Below are positions 1 through 5,012 of a DNA stretch of 14,006 nt, in pieces. The notes beneath the pieces are model-generated. The model saw only the letters and a program-made list of their open reading frames with translations, was not told the origin of the DNA and searched no databases. Position 1 is the first letter of the stretch, and each line of letters opens with the position of its first letter. Origin of the DNA: an uncultured Peptococcaceae bacterium (lineage in GTDB: Bacteria > Bacillota > Peptococcia > Peptococcales > Peptococcaceae); assembly GCA_937922955.1 (NCBI GenBank), contig CALAKO010000147.1:1-14006 (forward strand). The letters are read 5' to 3'. The position numbers and the translations under genes are program-made.

Positions 1-85
1 ACCAGATGTTCTATGGGTCATTTTATTTGTTGCACTTAGATTGTAAATTCAAGCACGCAAAAACCAGGCGTTGGGAGGAGAGACT

Positions 86-1456
86 ATGCCGAGAACATCC
101 AAAACCATCGAAGCAAACAACTTTTTGACAGGGCCGATTCTTTCGCCGCTGCTTCGTTTTGCTTTTCCATTGATGCTGTCGCTGCTGCTGCAGGCTTTCT
201 ACGGCGGCGTCGATTTAGCCGTCGTCGGACAGTTTTCACCTACCGAAAGCGTTTCCGCCGTTGCCACAGGCAGTCAGCTCATGCACGTCATTACCTCGCT
301 GATCACCGGCCTTACCATGGGTGTCACTGTTTTGTTGGGCAAAGCCATTGGCGCTGGTGATCACGATCATGCTGGGCAGGTGGTTGTCGGCCAGATTAAA
401 TTGTTTTCGATTGTTGCGGTGGTTTTGACGTTTGTGATGCTGCTTTTTACGCCGCAAATTGCTGTCTTCTTGAACGTGCCAGAAGTTGCTTTCGATGAAA
501 CCCTGCGCTATATTCGCATCTGCTCTGCCGGCATTGTTTTTATCACGGCTTACAATGGCATCAGCGGCATTTTTCGCGGCATTGGCAACTCTCGCACGCC
601 TTTTCTCTTTGTGTTCATTGCCTGCCTTGTCAATGTTGTGCTGGATCTGCTCTTTGTCGGTGTTTTTGGCATGAATGCCTCAGGGGCTGCGTTGGCGACC
701 ATCATTGCACAGGCTGTCAGCGTGGTATTTTCGCTTTTTTATCTGCGCAGCCACCGTCTGCCGTTTTCAATTCACGGCCATTCGCTCAGAAACAACCGCG
801 ACATTCGCAAAATCCTGCAAGTGGGTGCGCCCATTGCGCTGCAGGACTTTCTCTCCAACATGTCCTTTCTCATCATCACCGCCATCATCAACACCCTTGG
901 GGTCGTCGCCTCTGCTGGCGTGGGCATCTCTGAGAAACTTTTTGTTTTTCTTTCCATCGTTCCCATGTCGTTCATGTCAGCCCTTTCCAGTTTTGTTGCC
1001 CAAAACATGGGCGCCGGTAATCTGCAGCGCGCTCGGCGATCGCTGTTTTTGGCTCAGCGCATTTCTTTTCTCTTCGGTGCGCTTATGTTCTCGCTGACCT
1101 TCTTCTTTGGCCGGAAACTGGCCATTCTCTTTACAACGGACCCAGAAGTGATCACCGCAGCGGCCCTCTATATGCGCGGCAGCTCCTTTGAATATCTGAT
1201 GATCGCCATCACCTTCTGCTTTCTCGGCTACTTTAATGGCCGCGAACATACTACCTTTGTTATGGCGCAAGGCCTTCTGACCTCTTTTCTTCTGCGCATT
1301 CCGTTGTCCTATTTCCTCAGCCGTTTGCCTGACACCGGCATGCTGCAAATCAGCCTCGCCGTTCCAGCTTCAGCTCTCTGTAACCTGACACTTTGCCTGA
1401 TCTACTTCGTCTGGCTGCAGCGGCGAGATCGGCAAACCATTCAAAACATGCCGTAA
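86..1456 (+). CDS. MATE family multidrug/cation efflux transporter
   Basis: Predicted 456-residue inner-membrane antiporter of the MATE (NorM/DinF-like) family, which exports organic cations or drugs in exchange for Na+ or H+. The protein is almost entirely hydrophobic, with about 12 membrane segments in two related halves, which is the usual MATE length and layout. The first helix carries a typical MATE stretch, FAFPLMLSLLLQAFYGGVDL, and GISGIFRGIGNSRTP matches the family's G-(I/F)-x-RG-x-G-x-(S/T)-(K/R)-TP motif. I place the start at the ATG at 86, six bases after GGAGGAG at 74-80; an in-frame TTG at 71 would precede that ribosome binding site and is not credible. The next gene follows after 27 bases and is probably co-transcribed. 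The substrate cannot be told from sequence. Family call is firm. Confidence 0.93.
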   Translation: MPRTSKTIEANNFLTGPILSPLLRFAFPLMLSLLLQAFYGGVDLAVVGQFSPTESVSAVATGSQLMHVITSLITGLTMGVTVLLGKAIGAGDHDHAGQVVVGQIKLFSIVAVVLTFVMLLFTPQIAVFLNVPEVAFDETLRYIRICSAGIVFITAYNGISGIFRGIGNSRTPFLFVFIACLVNVVLDLLFVGVFGMNASGAALATIIAQAVSVVFSLFYLRSHRLPFSIHGHSLRNNRDIRKILQVGAPIALQDFLSNMSFLIITAIINTLGVVASAGVGISEKLFVFLSIVPMSFMSALSSFVAQNMGAGNLQRARRSLFLAQRISFLFGALMFSLTFFFGRKLAILFTTDPEVITAAALYMRGSSFEYLMIAITFCFLGYFNGREHTTFVMAQGLLTSFLLRIPLSYFLSRLPDTGMLQISLAVPASALCNLTLCLIYFVWLQRRDRQTIQNMP

Positions 1457-1483
1457 CACCATCTTGAAAAGGAGGTTCATTCC

Positions 1484-2023
1484 ATGTCCAACATCGTTGT
1501 ACTCCACGGCAGTGTGCGTGCGAATGGAAACACCGCGCAGCTGGTGCAGGCTTTTGTGCGTGGGGCAGAGGAGGCGGGGCACCAGGTGACGGTGCTGTCT
1601 GTGGCGGCCTTGAGCATTCATCCCTGCATCGGCTGTGAGCGTTGCGCCACGGCGCCAGACCACGCTTGCTTTCAAAAGGATGACATGCCGCAGGTTTACG
1701 CGGCCTTGGCTCAGGCCGATACCCTCGTCGTTGCCTCGCCAGTATATTTCTATGGCATCAGTGCTCAGCTCAAAGCTCTCATCGACCGCTTGCACACGCC
1801 TCTGCGCAACCGCTTCGCCATTCGGCGCGCCGCCTTGCTTCTTGTCGCCGGTAATACCCTGTCCGACCTGTTCGACGCCATTCTTCTGCAATATCGCATG
1901 ATCCTGCGCTACTTCAACATCGAAGACCTTGGCCACATCCTTGTCGGTGGCATTCGCGAACCTGGCGCCATTAGTGGCCACCCGGCGCTGGAGAAAGCTT
2001 ATCAGCTGGGAAGAAGGATGTAG
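1484..2023 (+). CDS. Iron-sulfur flavoprotein / NADPH-dependent FMN reductase family protein
   Basis: A 179-residue flavodoxin-fold protein of the FMN_red type. The N-terminus VVLHGSVRANGNT is the FMN-phosphate loop after strand 1, and ASPVYFYGISAQLKALIDR is the second flavin-contacting segment typical of the family. Around residues 47-62 it carries CIGCERC followed by seven residues and a further Cys (CX2CX2CX7C), the compact cluster motif of archaeal and clostridial iron-sulfur flavoproteins (Isf), so it probably binds a [4Fe-4S] cluster besides FMN and moves electrons in the cytoplasm. An AAGGAGG lies just before the ATG. It sits 27 bases after the MATE gene and ends at a strong terminator, so the two probably form one transcript. 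Its electron donor and acceptor are unknown. Confidence 0.88.
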   Translation: MSNIVVLHGSVRANGNTAQLVQAFVRGAEEAGHQVTVLSVAALSIHPCIGCERCATAPDHACFQKDDMPQVYAALAQADTLVVASPVYFYGISAQLKALIDRLHTPLRNRFAIRRAALLLVAGNTLSDLFDAILLQYRMILRYFNIEDLGHILVGGIREPGAISGHPALEKAYQLGRRM

Positions 2024-2031
2024 TCGCATAC

Positions 2032-2068
2032 AAAAAAGCACGACAGATTCAATCTGTCGTGCTTTTTT
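2032..2068. terminator. Strong bidirectional rho-independent terminator between convergent genes
   Basis: A perfect 18-base inverted repeat (2032-2049 and 2051-2068) has an AGCACGACAGATT core flanked by six A and six T, so either strand gives a stable hairpin followed by a U-tract. It lies between the convergent flavoprotein gene (plus, ending 2023) and the lipoprotein remnant (minus, ending 2071) and can stop transcription from both sides. Confidence 0.93.
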
Positions 2069-2070
2069 GC

Positions 2071-2465
2071 TTACTGTGGCGGCTGGCCGTTTGGCACGGC
2101 ACCGCCGCCACCGCCAGGACCGCCACTCATGCCGGTGCCAGTGCCATAGACGAGGCTGTCCATGGTGATGTTCTGACTGGTGCTGCCGTTGCTGAGGGTA
2201 TAAATGCTGCCCTGGTTGATATCCGCGCAGCTGATGATGACGCAGTCGTAATCTTTGGTGGCGTCGTAGCTGGCGAGAGTGTTGCCTTCGCTGTGCTGTC
2301 GGTTTCATCGTAGGAAGGGTCAAGATCGCGGTCGCTGAAAAGCGCAGAGAGGCGCGTGGTGTCGCTGCTCTCGGTCGTGGTGCTGCTGTTACTGGCTGTG
2401 CCGCTGCCGCAGCCTGGCAGCAGAAGAAGCGCCAGCAAAAGACCGCTGAGAAGTTTGCGTTTCAT
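2071..2465 (-). pseudogene. Remnant of a carbohydrate-binding-domain (Cthe_2159-like) lipoprotein, internally deleted and frameshifted
   Basis: Reading begins at 2465 with a classic lipoprotein signal (MKRKLLSGLLLALLLLPGC; lipobox LPGC), then a Ser/Thr-rich linker and FSDRDLDPSYDETDSTAK, which resembles the mature N-terminus of carbohydrate-binding surface lipoproteins found beside VTC/DUF4956 genes. Near 2283-2286 the family-like sequence switches frame. It continues as NTLASYDATKDYDCVIISC, then INQGSIYTLSNG and MDSLVYGTGTG, with a Gly-rich tail ending PPQ at a TAA at 2071-2073; these match what I recall of the C-terminus of the same family. The several hundred residues of beta-helix expected between the ends are absent. 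The unshifted frame gives a 112-residue product with a meaningless Pro/Thr/Ala tail ending at 2127. One missing base would restore the join (for example GGG to GG after AAG). The ribosome binding site GAGGTGAT is intact. An assembly collapse over an internal repeat is the main alternative to a real deletion. Confidence 0.75.
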
Positions 2466-2480
2466 AAATCGATCACCTCG

Positions 2481-3164
2481 TTAAAGTTCTGTTGCCACGT
2501 TTTCCTGCTTGGAAATCAGAATTTCAAGATTCCCGTTTCTACAGCGTAGTTTGTCAATCAACTCTTTTTCCAGTGCAGGATTGCGCAGCGTCAGCTGATA
2601 CGTCAGTCGAAAGAGCGTGCCCATATTGGTTGTTTTTACCTGTACCAGCTCATAATCGCTGGCATAATCGGTTAAGATGCCGTCGAACACCCCATCATAA
2701 TCCAAATCCTCAGGAATGGTGATGCGCAGGGTGCGGTAGCATTGGGAAGTCTTCTTGTAGCCGAAATCCATGCGGCTGTAACCCATGCTTACTAGGCCCA
2801 GAATGATTGCGGAACAGAGCGCAATGCCTAAATAGCCCATGCCGGCTATCAGCCCAGTGCCCATAGCCAGAAAAATAGCTCCGATTTCTTTTGCGGTCCC
2901 TGGCACAGAGCGAAAACGCACCAGACTGAATGCACCGGCAACGGCGACCCCAGTGCCGACATTGCCGTTTACCATCATAATCACTACGCATACTACCGCT
3001 GGTAAGAGTGCCAGCGTTGCTACAAAGCTCCTGGTGTACTGAGTGCGGTAAGTATAGCAGGCTGCCAGAATCAGACCAACAATGAGTGCGCAAAGTAAAC
3101 AAAGGAAGAAGCTCCCTGCAGAAATGTCGCTGCTGACTTGTGAGCCAAATAATTGTTCAATCAT
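2481..3164 (-). CDS. DUF4956 domain-containing membrane protein
   Basis: A 227-residue protein of the DUF4956 family. Its hydrophobic N-terminal half (roughly residues 15-130) contains four or so membrane segments with the family's hallmark GAFSLVRFRSVPGTAKEIG (about 78-96), where charged residues lie between helices. The C-terminal part (about 130-227) is soluble and alpha/beta-like. The start is the ATG at 3164: it is preceded by AAAGGAAAGG and forms an ATGA overlap with the stop codon of the upstream polymerase gene, so a longer in-frame start at 3272 is rejected. Families of this type travel with VTC polyphosphate polymerases and CotH or carbohydrate-binding lipoproteins. The translational coupling here supports a joint role at the membrane, but no biochemical function is established for DUF4956. 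Confidence 0.9.
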   Translation of the reverse strand: MIEQLFGSQVSSDISAGSFFLCLLCALIVGLILAACYTYRTQYTRSFVATLALLPAVVCVVIMMVNGNVGTGVAVAGAFSLVRFRSVPGTAKEIGAIFLAMGTGLIAGMGYLGIALCSAIILGLVSMGYSRMDFGYKKTSQCYRTLRITIPEDLDYDGVFDGILTDYASDYELVQVKTTNMGTLFRLTYQLTLRNPALEKELIDKLRCRNGNLEILISKQENVATEL

Positions 3165-3874
3165 GATACCTTTCCTTTCATCTGTTTTTGCATCATGTCC
3201 ATATATGCAGAACGGTATTTTGAAAACGAAGACTTGTAAATATGCGCCTGTGCCAGAAAATGGCTCATCCACAGAGGAATGCCGTGGGGCGTTTTGACTT
3301 CCATAAGGACCATTCCTTTTGGCAGCAGTGGGGTGCCATACACCGCATCTTCTAATGACAGCGCTTCATTGCGATAGAGTATGTTTTCGTCAAAAGTCAC
3401 GCGAAAAGCACTGCCCGATAAATCATAATACGCTTCGCGTTCGTAGGTGATCAGCACCTGCGGACGAAGCCCTTGGTAATAACGGCGAAAATACTCGATC
3501 TCATCGGCAATCTGTGATTGCAGCGGCAGCGGTGTGTCGGTGTCAAAACTTTCCATCGCGGCTGCCTCTGGCAAGGTGACACGGCGCTTGTAAACAATGC
3601 CGTCGTATTTTTTCTTGAGCTCTACAAACACCGGGTCGTTAGGATGTGTCTGCTGATAACTGCGAATACGCAACTTTTCCTTGTAAGCCGGTTTTTCCAT
3701 AGCGCGGCGGATGAGACGGAAGTCATCGGTGTCGTAATAAATGGTGCGAATCGTTGTGCGTCCATAGTCGTCCAACTTCATGTAAGGCGCCATGATCGTC
3801 AATAATTGTTCTTTTTCTTCCAGCGAAAGCAGATATTTGATCTCGTAGCGTTCGAATGTGGCTTGATAGTGCAT
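3161..3874 (-). CDS. VTC-domain polyphosphate polymerase family protein
   Basis: A 237-residue protein made of a single VTC catalytic domain, the tunnel-shaped fold that in yeast Vtc4 makes polyphosphate from ATP. Conserved basic and acidic positions of the tunnel are visible: ERYEIKYLL with Lys13; KEKLRIRSY with Arg69 and Arg71; VELKKK with Glu85 and Lys87; YKRRV; ITYEREAYY with Arg146; RVTFDENI with Arg158; MEVKTPHG with Glu192 and Lys194; and SSFSKY with Lys219 near the C-terminus. The ATG at 3874 follows AAGGAGG. It is the first gene of a minus-strand operon, with the DUF4956 gene overlapping its stop by four bases. No transmembrane or SPX domain is attached, as usual in bacteria. That the product is polyphosphate is inferred from the domain, not shown for this operon type. 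Confidence 0.9.
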   Translation of the reverse strand: MHYQATFERYEIKYLLSLEEKEQLLTIMAPYMKLDDYGRTTIRTIYYDTDDFRLIRRAMEKPAYKEKLRIRSYQQTHPNDPVFVELKKKYDGIVYKRRVTLPEAAAMESFDTDTPLPLQSQIADEIEYFRRYYQGLRPQVLITYEREAYYDLSGSAFRVTFDENILYRNEALSLEDAVYGTPLLPKGMVLMEVKTPHGIPLWMSHFLAQAHIYKSSFSKYRSAYMDMMQKQMKGKVS

Positions 3875-3922
3875 GGAAGAAACCTCCTTTTTGTATCATG
3901 CGAAGATAATTGATCGATAACA

Positions 3923-3954
3923 AGTATATTTTCACTCCCTTAATCTACCCTTAA
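3923..3954 (-). promoter_or_regulatory. Putative activated promoter of the VTC operon with phased direct repeats
   Basis: On the minus strand a -10-like TATACT (3928-3923) lies about 50 bases before the polymerase ATG, but no good -35 hexamer stands 16-18 bases upstream. Instead two exact copies of TTAAGGG (3954-3948 and 3943-3937) occur, 11 bases apart start to start, one helical turn. This arrangement is what direct-repeat binding by OmpR/PhoB-type activators looks like. The regulator is unknown and the call is inferred from pattern only. Confidence 0.4.
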
Positions 3955-3960
3955 CCCAAA

Positions 3961-3993
3961 TTTGACAGATGCTGACGTACAGATAATGTCAAA
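3961..3993. repeat. Dyad TTTGACA / TGTCAAA upstream of the VTC operon
   Basis: Exact 7-base inverted repeat arms at 3961-3967 and 3987-3993 enclose 19 bases that contain a second short dyad (CTG, five bases, CAG) on the same centre. It lies just upstream of the phased repeats before the VTC operon. No U-tract follows on either strand, so a terminator is unlikely; an operator is possible. No known binding consensus was recognised. Confidence 0.35.
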
Positions 3994-3999
3994 GACTGC

Positions 4000-4028
4000 A
4001 AAAATAAACCAGCGCAGGTGGGCGCTGG
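4000..4028 (-). terminator. Second minus-strand terminator-like hairpin downstream of hsp20
   Basis: On the minus strand CCAGCGC, six loop bases and GCGCTGG (4028-4009) are followed by TTTATTTTT. This is a 7-bp GC-rich stem with a U-tract. It lies about 90 bases beyond the first hsp20 terminator and would serve as a back-up stop, insulating the VTC promoter from read-through. Confidence 0.7.
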
Positions 4029-4112
4029 CTGGTTGTATGACAAGTCATTGGAAGCAGGCTTGTAAACAAATCTGCATAATTGCGTGTGCATAGTTAACGA
4101 TGAAAATGTGAA

Positions 4113-4161
4113 CAAAAAAATTCTCCCGCTGCGATCGCTTATGAATCGCAACGGGAGAATT
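4113..4161 (-). terminator. Rho-independent terminator of hsp20
   Basis: A 17-bp stem with one mismatch (arms 4145-4161 and 4119-4135) has a nine-base loop. Read on the minus strand it ends in a run of seven or more T (A-run 4114-4120 on the plus strand). It lies about 75 bases after the hsp20 stop codon. The interval 4162-4236 is the 3' untranslated part and shows nothing else that I can support. Confidence 0.9.
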
Positions 4162-4236
4162 CCGTAAAGGGATTTAAGGGGGTGTATGTCAATGAGGGGT
4201 GAAAAATCAATGTTTCTGTATGTTTTTTGGGGGGAG

Positions 4237-4659
4237 TTATTCAATAGCGATGGTGGAGCCGCTTGGCACGGCTTTCTTGTCGTATTTTGGAACGGACAGT
4301 TTCAAAATGCCGTCTTCATATTTCGCGGAAATATCAGTTGGTTGAATGTCGCCAACGTAGAAGCTGCGCTTACAGGTACCAACGTAGCGTTCCTGGCGAA
4401 TCAGTTTGCCATCGTTGTCTTTTTCGTTTGTTTCAGTGTTACGAGCAGCGCTGATGGTCAATGTGCCATCTTTAAAGTCAACTTTGATGTCTTCTTTTTT
4501 GAAGCCAGGCAGGTCGACATCCAACTCATAAGAATTGTCAAATTCGCGGACGTCCGTTTTCATTATTTGAGGGACGTTGTTGTGCATCGTAGGATGCATC
4601 ATAAAATCATTATTAAAGAAATTGTCAAATAAGTCTTCACCAAAAATTCTAGGTAACAT
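4237..4659 (-). CDS. Small heat-shock protein, Hsp20/alpha-crystallin family
   Basis: A 140-residue ATP-independent cytoplasmic holdase chaperone. A short hydrophobic N-terminal arm (MLPRIFGEDLFDNFFNN) is followed by the alpha-crystallin domain (about residues 32-127), with YELDVDLPGFKKEDIKV and the family's GILKLSVPK near the end of the domain. The C-terminal tail finishes in an I-x-I type anchor (STIAIE), which docks into neighbouring subunits in oligomers. Length is typical of bacterial Hsp20. The ATG at 4659 follows GGAGG by about eight bases. The gene stands alone, between a CIRCE-overlapped promoter and a strong terminator, so it is likely induced by heat or misfolded protein through HrcA. 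Its leader also contains a segment complementary to its ribosome binding site. Confidence 0.96.
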   Translation of the reverse strand: MLPRIFGEDLFDNFFNNDFMMHPTMHNNVPQIMKTDVREFDNSYELDVDLPGFKKEDIKVDFKDGTLTISAARNTETNEKDNDGKLIRQERYVGTCKRSFYVGDIQPTDISAKYEDGILKLSVPKYDKKAVPSGSTIAIE

Positions 4660-4665
4660 AAGTCA

Positions 4666-4718
4666 TTCCTCCATTTCTTTGAACATATTCATTATTGCTT
4701 ATGCCCTATGGGGAGGAA
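4666..4718 (-). promoter_or_regulatory. Possible ribosome-binding-site-sequestering leader structure of hsp20
   Basis: In the predicted hsp20 leader of about 86 nt, TTCCTCC (4718-4712, minus strand) is exactly complementary to the GGAGGAA (4672-4666) that forms the ribosome binding site, with one more G-U pair and a loop of about 39 nt. The same TTCCTCC lies in a competing small hairpin, GGGG-TTCCT-CCCC. A temperature-sensitive switch is an inference from complementarity. Confidence 0.35.
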
Positions 4719-4752
4719 CCCCTTTCAGGTCCTTCTCTCTTGGTACGATTAT

Positions 4753-4781
4753 ATAATAGCATCTTTTATTAGCACTCGCAA
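4753..4781 (-). promoter_or_regulatory. SigA-type promoter of hsp20
   Basis: On the minus strand TTGCGA (4781-4776) is separated by 17 bases from TATTAT (4758-4753), with an alternative TATAAT close by. The -35 lies inside the CIRCE operator, so bound HrcA would block polymerase. The predicted transcript start is near 4745. Confidence 0.75.
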
Positions 4782-4795
4782 GAGGTGAGTGCTAA
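4769..4795. promoter_or_regulatory. CIRCE operator (HrcA binding site)
   Basis: TTAGCACTC (4769-4777), nine spacer bases and GAGTGCTAA (4787-4795) match the CIRCE consensus without a mismatch. CIRCE is bound by the HrcA repressor, usually ahead of groES-groEL or hrcA-dnaK; here it overlaps the promoter of a lone hsp20. hrcA itself is not in the window. Confidence 0.97.
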
Positions 4796-4808
4796 TCGTA
4801 ACGTTATC

Positions 4809-4924
4809 GTGACATTTGTTACCATTTGCAAATAAAGAGGCGTGGGAGAAGGGCGGTATATCACTTATATGTTGATCTGGTGAAAAATGCTGCCGTCGTC
4901 GGGCGGTGTCCGGCGACGTTTTTT
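4809..4924 (+). ncRNA. Candidate small RNA or abortive leader: promoter-like sequence plus strong terminator without a gene
   Basis: On the plus strand GTGACA (4809-4814), 16 bases and AATAAA (4831-4836) form a plausible promoter. About 50 bases on, a 9-bp GC-rich hairpin (4894-4902 with 4910-4918, loop GCGGTGT) runs into six T: a textbook terminator. No plus-strand gene lies upstream, because hsp20 is divergent, and the kinase has its own promoter downstream. The predicted RNA would be about 80 nt. No known RNA family was recognised; the terminator is firm, the RNA is inferred. Confidence 0.4.
4894..4924 (+). terminator. Rho-independent terminator upstream of the histidine kinase
   Basis: CGTCGTCGG pairs with CCGGCGACG (one G-U) around a seven-base loop and is followed directly by six T. 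It faces the kinase gene but lies before that gene's own -10 element, so it ends some plus-strand transcript that starts between the CIRCE and this point. Confidence 0.85.
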
Positions 4925-4967
4925 GTGGGAAAGTTTATGCTGAGTTTAAAAATCGAGCGGGGACGTG

Positions 4968-4976
4968 TGCTATAAT
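4968..4976 (+). promoter_or_regulatory. Extended -10 promoter of the two-component operon
   Basis: TGC followed by a consensus TATAAT (4971-4976) is an extended -10 element. No convincing -35 is seen 16-18 bases upstream (A-rich stretch at 4946-4953), which fits extended -10 promoters. It lies about 37 bases before the kinase start. Confidence 0.7.
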
Positions 4977-5012
4977 TTCCTTAATTAATGAAGAGTATGC
5001 TGGGAGGGATGC

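Noticed and set aside
18..49. Promoter upstream of the MATE gene (TTGCAC or TCATTT with TAAATT)
   Set aside because: No -35/-10 pair has acceptable spacing; the true promoter may lie left of the window.
1370..2323. 317-codon minus-strand frame across the flavoprotein gene
   Set aside because: Its first part reads the lipoprotein remnant in a wrong frame (Arg/His-rich) and it then runs through the terminator at 2032-2068 and antisense to the flavoprotein gene; no motif.
2127..2465. The lipoprotein as an intact 112-residue gene
   Set aside because: The unshifted frame after codon 62 is Pro/Thr/Ala noise, while the alternate frame carries recognisable C-terminal family sequence; a broken gene explains both.
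3962..3989. Plus-strand promoter TTGACA-16-TAATGT
   Set aside because: The -35 is perfect but the -10 is poor and no plus-strand gene or terminator follows before 4809; the sequence is better read as one arm of the dyad.
4186..4632. 148-codon plus-strand frame opposite hsp20
   Set aside because: Phe/Val-rich antisense shadow of the alpha-crystallin domain. The ATG has a G-rich stretch upstream, but no promoter is seen and it starts just after the hsp20 terminator hairpin.
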